Of a stretch of 64,000 bases of DNA, positions 33,598-42,352 are shown in pieces. Each line of letters starts with the position of its first letter. Positions within the stretch are counted from its first letter, which is position 1. Both the position numbers and the translations under genes were made by a program. The notes under the pieces were generated by a model that saw nothing but the letters and a program-made list of their open reading frames with translations, did not search any database and was not told the DNA's origin. Where the stretch lies: the NCBI RefSeq assembly GCF_030815125.1, contig NZ_JAUSWH010000002.1:1-64000 (forward strand). Direction: 5' to 3'. Source of the DNA: Allorhizobium paknamense. Its GTDB lineage: Bacteria; Pseudomonadota; Alphaproteobacteria; Rhizobiales; Rhizobiaceae.

Positions 33598-33616
33598 TTG
33601 GCACGCTTCCTGCTTT
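33598..33616 (+). promoter_or_regulatory. Sigma-54 promoter of glnII
   Basis: TTGGCACGCTTCCTGCTTT contains the invariant GG at -24 and GC at -12 separated by ten bases, close to the TGGCACG-N4-TTGCT consensus. It lies about 85 bp upstream of the glnII ATG. glnII in rhizobia is known to be NtrC and sigma-54 dependent. Confidence 0.85.
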
Positions 33617-33698
33617 AATCATCCCGACTCCCCGGCAAGCCGGAGGATCGTTCCTGGGTGCGTCCGATGGAAGGGCGCGGACTTATGAGAGATCGACA

Positions 33699-34733
33699 AT
33701 GACGAAGTACAAGCTCGAGTACATCTGGTTGGATGGTTACAAGCCGGTTCCGAACCTGCGCGGCAAGACTCAGATCAAGGAATTCGCCGAATTCCCGACG
33801 CTGGAACAGCTGCCCCTGTGGGGCTTCGATGGCTCCTCCACCATGCAGGCCGAAGGCCACAGCTCTGACTGCGTGCTGAAGCCCGTTGCTGTTTATCCGG
33901 ACCCGGCCCGCACCAACGGCGTTCTCGTGATGTGCGAAGTCATGATGCCCGATGGCGTCACCCCGCACTCCTCCAACAGCCGCGCGACCATCCTCGACGA
34001 CGAAGATGCATGGTTCGGCTTTGAGCAGGAATACTTCTTCTACGAAAACGGCCGTCCGCTCGGCTTCCCCGAGCAGGGCTACCCGGCTCCGCAGGGCCCG
34101 TACTACACCGGCGTCGGCTACAAGAATGTCGGCTCCGTTGCCCGCGAAATCGTTGAAGAACATCTCGATCTCTGCCTCGCCGCCGGCATCAACCACGAAG
34201 GCATCAATGCCGAAGTGGCCAAGGGCCAGTGGGAATTCCAGGTGTTCTGCAAGGGCTCCAAGAAGGCTGCCGACCAGATCTGGATGGCACGCTACCTGCT
34301 GCTGCGTCTTTGCGAAAAGTATGGCATCGACGTCGAATTCCACTGCAAGCCGCTCGGCGACACCGACTGGAACGGCTCGGGCATGCACTGCAACTTCTCC
34401 ACCAAGTACATGCGCGAAGTGGGCGGCAAGGAATATTTCGAAGCCCTCATGGCTGCCTTCGCCAAGAACTGGAAAGAGCACATCGACGTTTACGGCCCGG
34501 ACAACCACCTGCGTCTGACCGGCAAGCACGAAACTGCTCCCTGGAACAAGTTCTCCTACGGCGTTGCTGACCGTGGCGCGTCCATCCGCGTTCCGCACTC
34601 CTTCGTCAACAATGGCTATCGCGGCTACCTCGAAGACCGCCGCCCGAACTCCCAGGGCTGCCCGTACCAGATCGCTTCGCGCGTTCTGGCCACGATCGCC
34701 GAAGTGCCCACGGCTGCTTCCGCCGCCGCCTGA
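33699..34733 (+). CDS. glnII: Glutamine synthetase type II
   Basis: This 344-residue enzyme is the eukaryote-like glutamine synthetase found in rhizobia. It has LEYIWLDGYKPVPNLRGKT at the start, FDGSSTMQAEGHSSDC, the catalytic WFGFEQEYFFYENGRPLGFP region, AGINHEGINAEVAKGQWEFQ, NGSGMHCNFSTKYMRE and the C-terminal PNSQGCPYQIASR. It assimilates ammonium into glutamine with ATP in the cytoplasm. A sigma-54 promoter and an NtrC site lie upstream and a strong terminator downstream, so it is a single-gene unit induced by nitrogen limitation. Confidence 0.97.
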   Translation: MTKYKLEYIWLDGYKPVPNLRGKTQIKEFAEFPTLEQLPLWGFDGSSTMQAEGHSSDCVLKPVAVYPDPARTNGVLVMCEVMMPDGVTPHSSNSRATILDDEDAWFGFEQEYFFYENGRPLGFPEQGYPAPQGPYYTGVGYKNVGSVAREIVEEHLDLCLAAGINHEGINAEVAKGQWEFQVFCKGSKKAADQIWMARYLLLRLCEKYGIDVEFHCKPLGDTDWNGSGMHCNFSTKYMREVGGKEYFEALMAAFAKNWKEHIDVYGPDNHLRLTGKHETAPWNKFSYGVADRGASIRVPHSFVNNGYRGYLEDRRPNSQGCPYQIASRVLATIAEVPTAASAAA

Positions 34734-34795
34734 GCCTGAATGGCGGGGTTTGCCTGGAAACAGGTTTTATGAAGGGCAAACCAAAGGAATAAGAA

Positions 34796-34820
34796 AGCGC
34801 CAGCGTCCGTCGCTGGCGCT
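34796..34820 (+). terminator. Rho-independent terminator of glnII
   Basis: AGCGCCAGCG (34796-34805) pairs perfectly with CGCTGGCGCT (34811-34820) around a TCCGT loop, followed by TTTCTTT. It lies 62 bp after the glnII stop and separates it from the MNT-HEPN operon. Confidence 0.88.
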
Positions 34821-34907
34821 TTTCTTTGTGAAGTGGGCAGATGGTGATAGGTTTTTGGATGCCCGGTTGATATGATTGCAACGTAAAACAGGAAGGGCTT
34901 CAAGGCG

Positions 34908-35198
34908 ATGAGACCATCGGTGCGGCTTAGCGAAAATATTGGCGCGGTCGTCAACACGGTCAGACGTTACAATATCAGCAATCCGCGTGTCTTCGGGTCT
35001 GTTGCGCGGGGCGACGATGCCGATGAGAGCGATATCGACCTGTTGATCGATCCCGCGCCGTCGACCACGCTCTTCGATCTGGGCGGTCTGCAGGAGGAAT
35101 TGCAGGAACTTCTGGGATGTCGTGTGGATCTGGTCACCCCAGCTGCACTCCCGCGTGAGCTTCGCGATAGAATTCTCAATGAGGCCAAGCCGTTATGA
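34908..35198 (+). CDS. MNT-type nucleotidyltransferase antitoxin (MntA-like)
   Basis: The 96-residue protein is a minimal nucleotidyltransferase. The active-site motif GSVARGDDADESDIDLLID (about residues 30-48) shows GS and the two metal-binding aspartates. In MNT-HEPN modules this protein adds AMP to the HEPN toxin and so neutralises it. Its stop overlaps the ATG of the HEPN gene (ATGA at 35195-35198). It starts 88 bp after the glnII terminator and is the first gene of a seven-gene run that continues into purine catabolism and a two-component system. Confidence 0.88.
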   Translation: MRPSVRLSENIGAVVNTVRRYNISNPRVFGSVARGDDADESDIDLLIDPAPSTTLFDLGGLQEELQELLGCRVDLVTPAALPRELRDRILNEAKPL

Positions 35199-35566
35199 AG
35201 AAATCGGCACGGTTGCCGGATCATCTCAAGCGCATGATCTCTGCTGTCGATGAGACCCTCTCCTTCATCAGCCATATGACGGAAGAGGAGTTTCGTGCTG
35301 ATTCCCGCACGCAAATGGCCGTGCCGATGGGTTTCGTGCTGCTTGGAGAGGAGGCGAGCCGCATTCAGCAGCGCTTTCCGGATTTTGTGCAGGATCATCC
35401 CGCAATTCCCTGGATGAAAATTCGCGGCATGCGAAATTTCATCGCCCATGAATATTATCAGCTGGATTTTGCCGTTGTCTGGCAGACCTTGCTGCATGAG
35501 ATGCCGAAGCTTTCGGCCCAATTGAAAACAGTTCTTTCAGAGCCTGGATTTGGCAAGACACCATGA
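35195..35566 (+). CDS. HEPN domain toxin (HepT-like, DUF86)
   Basis: This 123-residue alpha-helical protein has the HEPN ribonuclease motif RNFIAHEYY near residue 88, matching RX4HXY in which the tyrosine is the AMPylation site in characterised HepT. Upstream helices contain FVLLGEEASRIQQRFPDF. It is the toxin half of the module, cutting RNA when free, and pairs with the MNT gene just upstream. Its stop overlaps the start of allA (ATGA at 35563-35566), which is unusual for a toxin gene. Confidence 0.88.
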   Translation: MKKSARLPDHLKRMISAVDETLSFISHMTEEEFRADSRTQMAVPMGFVLLGEEASRIQQRFPDFVQDHPAIPWMKIRGMRNFIAHEYYQLDFAVVWQTLLHEMPKLSAQLKTVLSEPGFGKTP

Positions 35567-36063
35567 CCGATACCCTTCCCATCCGCCCGCTGACGGCGGA
35601 GAGCTTCGCACCCTTTGGCGAGGTGATCGAAGCCGATCCCGCCCGTATGCGCCTGATCAACGGCGGCACCACCGAGCGGTTTCATGCGCTGGCAAGCCCT
35701 GAGATTGCGGGCGAGGGGGCGCGGGTCATCCTCAATATCTTTCGCGGCCAGCCGCGCCGTTTTCCCTATGCCGTCACCATGATGGAGCGGCATCCGCTCG
35801 GCAGCCAGAGTTTTACGCCGCTGTCCGGTCGCCCTTTTCTGCTGGCGGTTTCAACGGATGAGGATGGCCGTCCCGGCTGTCCGCAGGTGTTTCTGGCGGC
35901 CGCCCATCAGGGCGTGAATTACCGGCGCAATGTCTGGCATCATCCGCTGATGGCGATTGGGGAAACAAGCGATTTTCTGGTTGCGGATCGTGATGGACCG
36001 GGAAACAATCTCGAGGAATTCTTCTTCGATGAGCCCTTCCTGATTGCGGAGCCCAGCCTATGA
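35563..36063 (+). CDS. allA: Ureidoglycolate lyase
   Basis: The 166-residue protein shows the ureidoglycolate lyase (AllA) pattern: [69 protein letters not shown] and [16 protein letters not shown] with the cupin-like histidines. It cleaves ureidoglycolate to glyoxylate and urea. It starts inside the stop of the HEPN gene and ends overlapping the start of uraH, so translation of all three is coupled. Confidence 0.92.
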   Translation: MTDTLPIRPLTAESFAPFGEVIEADPARMRLINGGTTERFHALASPEIAGEGARVILNIFRGQPRRFPYAVTMMERHPLGSQSFTPLSGRPFLLAVSTDEDGRPGCPQVFLAAAHQGVNYRRNVWHHPLMAIGETSDFLVADRDGPGNNLEEFFFDEPFLIAEPSL

Positions 36064-36416
36064 CCGGCCTGACCACCCATGTTCTCGATACCGCGCTCGG
36101 CAAACCGGCGGAAGGTCTGCGCATCCAGCTCATGCGCATGCAGGGCGAAGAGGCCGAACTGATCAAGACCGTCTTTACCAATGCCGATGGCCGGGTGGAT
36201 GGCGGGCCGATCCTGGCGGGCGAAAGCTTTGCCGTCGGCCAATATGAATTGCTGTTTCATGCGGGGGATTATCTGAGAGCGCGCGGCTTTGCGCTGACGG
36301 AACCGCCTTTCCTCGATGTCATCCCCATCCGCTTCGGCATCAGCGATGTCACCGCCCATTATCATGTGCCGCTTCTGCTCTCGCCCTATGGCTATTCCAC
36401 CTATCGGGGAAGCTGA
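36060..36416 (+). CDS. uraH: 5-Hydroxyisourate hydrolase (transthyretin-related)
   Basis: This 118-residue protein starts [20 protein letters not shown] and ends with the diagnostic tetrapeptide YRGS (full end YGYSTYRGS). Catalytic residues are visible as the N-terminal histidine in THVLD, an arginine in VIPIRFGI, and a histidine in [13 protein letters not shown]. It converts 5-hydroxyisourate, the PuuD product, to OHCU, the UraD substrate. It overlaps allA by four bases. Confidence 0.96.
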   Translation: MTGLTTHVLDTALGKPAEGLRIQLMRMQGEEAELIKTVFTNADGRVDGGPILAGESFAVGQYELLFHAGDYLRARGFALTEPPFLDVIPIRFGISDVTAHYHVPLLLSPYGYSTYRGS

Positions 36417-36418
36417 CC

Positions 36419-37162
36419 ATGCGCTTTGCCGCCATCGCCGATATTCATGGCAATTGCCTTGCTCTGGAAGCGGTGCTGGCGGATATCGCCGCTCAGGGCA
36501 TTGGCCATGATCATATCGTCAATTTGGGCGATTGTTTTTCCGGCCCGCTGGAGGCTGGCCGCACCGGCGATCTCTTGCTACTGCTCGATGCCGTGACCGT
36601 CCGGGGCAATCACGATCGCTATCTGATCGAGCAGGAGCGGGCCGCTATGCATGCGTCCGATGCCGCGGCCTATGACCAGCTCTCGCCCCGGCATCTGCAA
36701 TGGCTGAAAGCACTGCCCGTGACCCGGATCTGGCGTGACACGGTGTTTCTCTGCCATGCCAATCCGAAGGTGGACGATGTCTACTGGCTGGAAAAAGTAA
36801 GCCCCGAAGGTAAGGTGCACCTTAATGACCGCGCCAGCATTGAGGCTTTGGCAGAGGGTATCGAACAGGAGCTGATCCTGTGCGGGCACTCGCATCTGCC
36901 ACGGGCGGTGCGGCTTGCGGATGGGCGGTTGATCGTCAATCCGGGCAGTGTCGGCTGTCCGGCCTATGACGACGACCTGCCAGTCTATCATCGGGTGGAG
37001 GCGGGAACCCCGCTGGCATCCTATGCCATTCTCGAAAAGCAGGAGGGGAACTGGACCGTGACCTTCCGTCTGGTGCCCTATCGGCATCTTGATATGGCCC
37101 GGCTGGCGGCCAGCCGCAACAGGCCGGACTGGGCAAGCGGTCTGGAGTGCGGCTGGCTGTGA
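36419..37162 (+). CDS. Calcineurin-like metallophosphoesterase (YfcE/MJ0936 type)
   Basis: The 247-residue protein has the metallophosphoesterase motifs in order: IADIHGNCLALEAVL, VNLGDCFSGPLEAG, VRGNHDRYL, CHANPKVDDVYW, LILCGHSHLPRAV and IVNPGSVGCPAY. It would hydrolyse phosphodiesters or phosphomonoesters with two metal ions. It follows uraH by two bases, so it belongs to the same operon, but no step of urate degradation needs it; the substrate is unknown. Confidence 0.9.
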   Translation: MRFAAIADIHGNCLALEAVLADIAAQGIGHDHIVNLGDCFSGPLEAGRTGDLLLLLDAVTVRGNHDRYLIEQERAAMHASDAAAYDQLSPRHLQWLKALPVTRIWRDTVFLCHANPKVDDVYWLEKVSPEGKVHLNDRASIEALAEGIEQELILCGHSHLPRAVRLADGRLIVNPGSVGCPAYDDDLPVYHRVEAGTPLASYAILEKQEGNWTVTFRLVPYRHLDMARLAASRNRPDWASGLECGWL

Positions 37163-37192
37163 AAGGTGCCGCAGAGGGGGGAACACACCGTC

Positions 37193-37858
37193 ATGCGCCT
37201 GCTGATCGTTGAGGACAATCATGAACTGGCCGACTGGCTGGCGCGGGCGCTGACGCAGGCGCAATATGCCGTGGATCTCGCCCATGATGGCGAGGAGGCG
37301 GAGCATCTGCTGGCGCTGACGGATTATGCGGCCATCGTGCTGGACCTGTCGCTGCCGAAGATCGACGGCATGACGCTGCTGAAGCGCATGCGCCGTGCGG
37401 GGCGGAAAGTTCCGGTGTTGATCCTCACCGCCAATGCTTCTCTGGAAGGCCGGGTGGCGGGGCTCGATTCCGGCGCGGATGATTATCTGGCCAAGCCCTT
37501 CGACCTGCCGGAGCTTGAGGCGCGATTGCGGGCGCTGATCCGGCGCGGTCATGATCTTGCCAGCCCGGAAATTGCCGTGGGAGATCTTGTGCTGAACAGC
37601 GCTTCGCGGCAATTCCTGCTGAAAGGCGAGGTGCTGGCGCTGACGCCGCGTGAGCATTCGGTGCTGGAATATCTGATGCTGAAGGCTGGCAGCACGGTGA
37701 CGAAGGCAGCGCTTTCCGAAAGCGTTTTCGGCTTCGATGCCGAAACCGATCCCAGCGCCATCGAGATCTATGTGCATCGGGTGCGCAAGAAGCTGGAGGG
37801 CGGCGCGGTGCAGATCGCCACACTGCGCGGCCTGGGCTATATGCTAAGAGCGGCCTGA
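37193..37858 (+). CDS. OmpR-family response regulator (TctD/QseB-like)
   Basis: This 221-residue regulator begins MRLLIVEDNHELADWLARAL, has the phosphoacceptor aspartate in IVLDLSLPKIDGM (about residue 51) and the KPF motif in DDYLAKPFDLPELE. A winged-helix DNA-binding domain follows, including LTPREHSVLEYLML and SAIEIYVHRVRKKL. The ATG at 37193 begins the receiver fold; an upstream frame start lacks similarity. It is cotranscribed with the kinase downstream (1 base between) and with the purine operon upstream (30 bp). Confidence 0.9.
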   Translation: MRLLIVEDNHELADWLARALTQAQYAVDLAHDGEEAEHLLALTDYAAIVLDLSLPKIDGMTLLKRMRRAGRKVPVLILTANASLEGRVAGLDSGADDYLAKPFDLPELEARLRALIRRGHDLASPEIAVGDLVLNSASRQFLLKGEVLALTPREHSVLEYLMLKAGSTVTKAALSESVFGFDAETDPSAIEIYVHRVRKKLEGGAVQIATLRGLGYMLRAA

Positions 37859-37859
37859 C

Positions 37860-39275
37860 ATGCGGCTTTCCGTGCTCCGCTTTTCCGCGCAATCTGCGGC
37901 TCATGCTCTGCGGCAGATGCGTCATAGCCTGCGGGCGCAGCTTCTGGCCTGGATCATGGTGACGCTGATGGGCGTTGTGGGTTTCAATCTCTATTCCGGC
38001 CTGTTGCAGGCCCGCGCCACCGCCAGCCTGGTGACGGATCGCATCCTGCTCGGTTCCGCCCGGACGATTGCCGAAGCCGTGCGTGTCGATGCCAGCGGCA
38101 CGATCGAGGTGGACATTCCACCGGCGGCGCTGGAAATCTTCGATACCGGCTATGGAGACCGCGTCTATTACCGCGTCATGACCCCCTGGGGCAATCTGGT
38201 CGCCGGCTATGGCGATCTGCAAGAGCCGGATGTCGAGGGCAGGGGGCAGGATATCGTCTTTCGCAACAGCAATCTGCGCGCCTTGATGATTACCCATCCG
38301 CTGGTCGGCCTGCCTGCGGAATATCGTGTGTCTGTGACGGTTGCCGTGACGCGCTTCGGCCATCAGGCCATGCGTAATGATTTGTGGCTGTCGAATTTCA
38401 ACGATCAGGTCCTGCTGGTCATCGTGGCGGGTGGGGTGACACTGGTTGGCCTGCAATGGGGGTTGGCCCCCGTGCTCAGGCTGCGCGATGCCGTGCGGCG
38501 GCGCCGCCGCGACCAGTTGCAGGCCTTTGACGAAACGCTGGTGCACACCGAGCTTCGCCCGCTGGTGCTGGCGCTGAATGATTACATGACGCGGGTGCAG
38601 GGCCAGATGGCCGCACAGCGCCGCTTCGTATCCAATGCCGCCCACCAACTGCGCACGCCGCTGACGCTGCTCTCCACCCAGGCCGGTTTTGCCATGCGCG
38701 AAACCGATCCGCAGCGGCGCGGTGAGGCACTGCAGGCTTTGCTGCGCTCCACCCGGCAGATGACAAGATTGGCCGAACAATTGCTGACCCTGACCCGGGC
38801 TGAACCCGGAAGCCGCGCGCCGCGCGCCGAGCGCATCGACATGGCGGCGGTAGCCCGTCAGGTGCTGGAGGCCCATGCCGAAATCGCCCTCAGCCGAGGC
38901 ATCGATATCGGCCTGGAAGCGGAAGAGGAGGCCGTGGTCATCGGCGACGGTACCATGCTCAAGGAAATGCTGGTCAATCTGGTGGACAACGCGCTGCGCT
39001 ATACGCCAGCCCCCGGAACGGTCACCGTCAATGTCCGGCGCATGCAGACGGCGGTGCTGCTGACGGTGGAGGATAGCGGTCCCGGCATTGCCGAGGCGGA
39101 GCGGCAGCAGGTTTTCGAGCGCTTCTATCGCATCATCGGCACGCAGGCCGAAGGCAGCGGGCTGGGGCTCGCCATCGTCCGCGAAGTGGTGGAAGGGGCC
39201 GGAGGCAAGGTGACCCTTGGCACTTCGGCGGAGGGCGGGCTGAAGGTGGAGGTCAGGCTGCCGGGGGCTGTGTGA
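37860..39275 (+). CDS. Sensor histidine kinase with 2CSK_N domain (TctE/QseC-like)
   Basis: The 471-residue inner-membrane kinase has a first transmembrane segment about 33-50 (LAWIMVTLMGVVGFNLYSGL), a periplasmic 2CSK_N sensor region to about 178, a second segment about 180-200 (LLVIVAGGVTLVGLQWGLAP), then HisKA with the phosphohistidine in RRFVSNAAHQLRTPLTLLS, and an intact ATPase domain with N-box MLVNLVDNALRYTP, EDSGPGI and GSGLGLAIVREV. TctE-type kinases sense carboxylates; a ligand linked to ureidoglycolate or purine breakdown is speculation from the operon. Confidence 0.9.
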   Translation: MRLSVLRFSAQSAAHALRQMRHSLRAQLLAWIMVTLMGVVGFNLYSGLLQARATASLVTDRILLGSARTIAEAVRVDASGTIEVDIPPAALEIFDTGYGDRVYYRVMTPWGNLVAGYGDLQEPDVEGRGQDIVFRNSNLRALMITHPLVGLPAEYRVSVTVAVTRFGHQAMRNDLWLSNFNDQVLLVIVAGGVTLVGLQWGLAPVLRLRDAVRRRRRDQLQAFDETLVHTELRPLVLALNDYMTRVQGQMAAQRRFVSNAAHQLRTPLTLLSTQAGFAMRETDPQRRGEALQALLRSTRQMTRLAEQLLTLTRAEPGSRAPRAERIDMAAVARQVLEAHAEIALSRGIDIGLEAEEEAVVIGDGTMLKEMLVNLVDNALRYTPAPGTVTVNVRRMQTAVLLTVEDSGPGIAEAERQQVFERFYRIIGTQAEGSGLGLAIVREVVEGAGGKVTLGTSAEGGLKVEVRLPGAV

Positions 39276-39305
39276 GGAGAGCGCGGTCAGATGGGAGATA
39301 AACAA

Positions 39306-39333
39306 AAGGCCCGCGAAGTTTTTCGCGGGCCTT
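39306..39333. terminator. Terminator after the histidine kinase gene
   Basis: AAGGCCCGCGAA (39306-39317) pairs with TTCGCGGGCCTT (39322-39333) with a GTTT loop and is followed by CTTTCTT. It closes the long operon that began at 34908. Confidence 0.85.
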
Positions 39334-39349
39334 CTTTCTTGGGAGTTTC

Positions 39350-39453
39350 AGAGTATTTCCAGGAAAAGTGGAATCCGGTTTTCCGTCCGGAAATACCTAA
39401 AAACAAAGATTTAGAGCGCTTCAGTGTTTCCATGAAACAATGAAACGCTCTAG
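39350..39453. repeat. Two-hairpin intergenic repeat, family C copy 1
   Basis: The left conserved hairpin joins GTATTTCCAGGAAAAGTG and GGTTTTCCGTCCGGAAATAC. The right hairpin, AGAGCG...CGCTCT enclosing TGTTTC / GAAACA, differs in sequence from copies 2-4. The repeat ends four bases from the stop codon of the ABC permease gene (39457). Confidence 0.75.
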
Positions 39454-39456
39454 AGA

Positions 39457-40335
39457 TCAATGCGTATCGAGGCTCTGCTGCGGACGCCACTTGGCAAGGC
39501 GGTTTTCCACCAGCGTCATCACATATTCCGCGGCAAGCGTGACGATCATCACCAGCACGATGGCGGCGAACATGCCGGCGGCGTCGAAGGTGCCCTTGGC
39601 AATCGAGATCAACTGGCCGATGCCGAAACGGGCGCCGACGAACTCCCCGACGATCGCGCCGATGATGGCAAAGCCGAAGGAGACGTGCAGGCTGGCGAAG
39701 ATCCAGCTCATGGCCGAGGGAATGATGACGGCGCGCGTCACCTGCCAGTCGGAGGCACCGAGAATGCGGGCATTGGCGATCATGTCGCGGTCGGCTTCTC
39801 TGACGCCCTGGAAGGCATTGGCGAAGACGACGAAGAACACCATGATGAAGGCGAGCGCCACCTTGGAGGCAAGGCCCAGGCCCATGATCATGATGAAGAT
39901 CGGCGCCAGCACCACACGCGGAATAGAGTTGATGGCCTTGATATAGACCGAGAAAATGTCCGACAGCAGCTTGTTGCGGCCAAGGCCGATGCCCACCACC
40001 ACGCCTGCGATGGAGCCGGAGAAGAAGCCGATCAGCGCCTCTTCCATGGTGACGCCGAGATTGTACCAGAGCGAACCTTCGGTGGTGCCGTTGACGGCCC
40101 AGTCATAAAGGCGTTCAGCCACGGCGCTGGGGCTGGCATAGAAGAAGGGGTCGATCCAGTTGCGGCTGGAGGCAAGCTCCCACAGGCCGAGCGAGGCGAT
40201 GAGAATGGCGACCTGCCAGAAAAGCACCACCTGCTTGCGGCGCTTGATGGCGCGAAGGGCGGCGGCTTCGATTTCCTTGTCGGACGTGCCGGGGCGGAAG
40301 GTGGCGGCGGGGGTGTTCATGGTGATATTGGCCAT
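39457..40335 (-). CDS. ABC transporter permease, nitrate/taurine/NMT1 family
   Basis: The 292-residue permease has an N-terminal cytoplasmic segment, about six membrane helices, and the EAA-type loop DMIANARILGASDWQVTRAV with the glycine, which contacts the ATPase. Motif order matches BPD_transp_1 permeases such as SsuC or ThiX. The ATG at 40335 gives MANITMNTPAATFRPGTSDK. It is the last gene of the operon substrate-binding protein, ATPase, permease. Confidence 0.9.
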   Translation of the reverse strand: MANITMNTPAATFRPGTSDKEIEAAALRAIKRRKQVVLFWQVAILIASLGLWELASSRNWIDPFFYASPSAVAERLYDWAVNGTTEGSLWYNLGVTMEEALIGFFSGSIAGVVVGIGLGRNKLLSDIFSVYIKAINSIPRVVLAPIFIMIMGLGLASKVALAFIMVFFVVFANAFQGVREADRDMIANARILGASDWQVTRAVIIPSAMSWIFASLHVSFGFAIIGAIVGEFVGARFGIGQLISIAKGTFDAAGMFAAIVLVMIVTLAAEYVMTLVENRLAKWRPQQSLDTH

Positions 40336-40346
40336 AGTGCTCTTCC

Positions 40347-41165
40347 TTAAGCAGCTTCCGAAGCGCGGCGATAGCTGGTTTCCACCTCTTCGCGCAGGTC
40401 GTCCCAGATGGTCTTGCAGTAATCGATGAAGCGCTGCTCGTAGCGGATTTCCGAGACGACGCGCGGCCGTTCCAACTCGATCCGGTAGACGGATTTGACG
40501 GTGGCGGGGCCTGCCGTCAGCACATAGACCTTGTCGGCCAGCGCCACGGCCTCTTCCAGATCGTGGGTGACGAAGACCACCGAGGCCTGACGTTCGGCCC
40601 ATAATTGCAGCAGTTCCTCGTGCATCACCGTGCGGGTCTGCACGTCGAGCGCCGAAAAAGGCTCGTCCATCAGCAGGATTTCCGGCTCGTTGATGAAGGT
40701 CTGGGCAAGCGCCACGCGCTTGCGCATGCCGCCGGAAAGCTGGTGGGGATAGTGATGCAGGAATTTGCTGAGCCCGACGCGGGCCAGCCAGTCCTTTGCG
40801 GATTTTTCAGCCTCCGCCCGCGATTTGCCACGGAAAAGCGGCCCGGCCATGACGTTGTCGATGACGTTCTTCCACGGGAACAGCGCATCCTTCTGGAAGG
40901 CGAAGCCCACACGCGGGTCGATGCCGTTGACCGGTCCGCCCATCACCCGCACTTCGCCGGCGCTTGGCCTGGCAAGACCGGTGACGAGATTGAGCGTGGT
41001 GGATTTGCCGCAGCCCGTAGGCCCGACCACGGCAACGAATTCGCCGCGCTCCACCGTCATGTTGAAATCGCGAAGCGCCGTCAGCGTCTTGCCCGTGGGC
41101 GACACGAAGCGGCGGGTGACATTGATGAGTTCAATCGCCGGCGAGCGGCTCTGATCCTTGGCCAT
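40347..41165 (-). CDS. ABC transporter ATP-binding protein, NitT/TauT family
   Basis: This 272-residue ATPase shows Walker [15 protein letters not shown]-loop [13 protein letters not shown], signature [13 protein letters not shown], Walker [14 protein letters not shown] and the switch histidine [10 protein letters not shown]. It powers import together with the permease 11 bp downstream and the binding protein upstream. Confidence 0.93.
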   Translation of the reverse strand: MAKDQSRSPAIELINVTRRFVSPTGKTLTALRDFNMTVERGEFVAVVGPTGCGKSTTLNLVTGLARPSAGEVRVMGGPVNGIDPRVGFAFQKDALFPWKNVIDNVMAGPLFRGKSRAEAEKSAKDWLARVGLSKFLHHYPHQLSGGMRKRVALAQTFINEPEILLMDEPFSALDVQTRTVMHEELLQLWAERQASVVFVTHDLEEAVALADKVYVLTAGPATVKSVYRIELERPRVVSEIRYEQRFIDYCKTIWDDLREEVETSYRRASEAA

Positions 41166-41306
41166 GGGTCATCCTTTCGGCGGGAAGGGCCCGCAGAGGC
41201 AATGGTGGTCTCAGGCATTTCCTTCGGAAATGCGTGGATTCAGTGGGTTAAAGCAGAGATAGTCTCGTGCAGGCACCGCCGCCCTGACGGGACGGCGGTG
41301 TTTAGC

Positions 41307-42329
41307 TCAGTTTGTCGGCGCGTTCTTCACGAATTCGGTCGTGTAGGTCTTGGCCAGATCGATCTGCTTGCCCTTGACGTTTTTGGAGAATTCCGAGAGC
41401 ACGGCAAGAACGGTCTTCGGGCCGTCTTCCGGCATCACGCCATCGGGCGTGAACATGCCCTTGCCGGCGTCCAGAGCCTTGATATAGCCTTCCTTGTCGC
41501 CGACGTAGAAATCCTTCGGCATCTTTTCGGCAATTTCGGCAGCGGAATGGGTGTTGATGAAGCGCAGCGTCTTGACGAAGGCGTTGGAGAGCTTCTGCAC
41601 CTCTTCCTTATGGGCATTGACCCAGGCGGTTTCCATGTAGAGCGAGGCGGCCGGATAGGTGCCGCCCAGCGCTTCCCGGGTCTTTTCGACCGTGCGCAGA
41701 TCGACCAGAACCGAAGCTTCGCCGGTCTTCACCATGCGGGAAATGGTCGGCTCCGTGGTCATGCCGCCCTGGATGGTGCCCTGCTGGACGGCGGCGATGA
41801 AGGTGCCGCCCGCGCCCACCGGCACGGTGGTGATCTCACCGGCTTTCAGCCCGGCCTTGGAGGCCATGTAAAGCGTCAGGAAGTTGGTGGAAGAGCCAAG
41901 GCCGGTCACGCCGAGGGTTTTGCCCTTGAAATCGGCGAAGGACTTGATTTCGGGATTCTTGGCAGACACCAGTTCCACTTCGCCGGGCGCCTGGCTGAAC
42001 TGCACGACGGATTCAACGAATTTGCCCTTGGCCTGCAAATCGACGCAGTGATCGTAGAAACCGACAACGCCCTGAACGGCGCCAGCCAGAAGCTGGTTTT
42101 CCGCATCAACGCCGGCGGCTTCGTTCAAAAGCTCGACCTCGATGCCTTCTTCCTTGAAATAGCCCAGGCTCTCGGCCAGCTTGGCAGGCAGGTAGATCTG
42201 CTTTTCATAGCCGCCGACCATGATGGTGATCTTTTCGGCAGCCTGCGACAGGGCCGTGGTGGCCATCAGCCCGGCAGCGGCGATGGTGGACAGCGACAGG
42301 GCGCGCAAAATGGTGCGGGTGGTAGGCAT
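41307..42329 (-). CDS. NMT1/THI5-like ABC substrate-binding protein, probable purine importer component
   Basis: The 340-residue periplasmic protein has a signal peptide (ALSLSTIAAAGLMATTALSQA, shown in two parts) cleaved near SQA-AEK. The mature protein shows the NMT1 pattern: GGYEKQIYLPAKLAESLGYF, GIEVELLNEAAG, GVVGFYDHCVDLQAKG, GLGSSTNFLTLYMA, VPVGAGGTFIAAVQQGTI. Sequence alone does not give the ligand. Because the transcript carries a candidate xanthine riboswitch just upstream and guaD, puuD and xdh genes follow, import of xanthine, urate or a related purine is likely. The 141-bp gap after it, before the ATPase gene, has no gene. Confidence 0.85.
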   Translation of the reverse strand: MPTTRTILRALSLSTIAAAGLMATTALSQAAEKITIMVGGYEKQIYLPAKLAESLGYFKEEGIEVELLNEAAGVDAENQLLAGAVQGVVGFYDHCVDLQAKGKFVESVVQFSQAPGEVELVSAKNPEIKSFADFKGKTLGVTGLGSSTNFLTLYMASKAGLKAGEITTVPVGAGGTFIAAVQQGTIQGGMTTEPTISRMVKTGEASVLVDLRTVEKTREALGGTYPAASLYMETAWVNAHKEEVQKLSNAFVKTLRFINTHSAAEIAEKMPKDFYVGDKEGYIKALDAGKGMFTPDGVMPEDGPKTVLAVLSEFSKNVKGKQIDLAKTYTTEFVKNAPTN

Positions 42330-42352
42330 GGATGAACCTCCTCATCTTTTAT

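Noticed and set aside
37425..39305. 626-codon frame antisense to the two-component genes
   Set aside because: It runs across two well-supported genes and their junction and shows no protein domain.
40605..42335. Plus-strand frame of 576 codons over the ABC transporter genes
   Set aside because: It crosses an ATPase and a binding protein with intact motifs and lacks a ribosome binding site.
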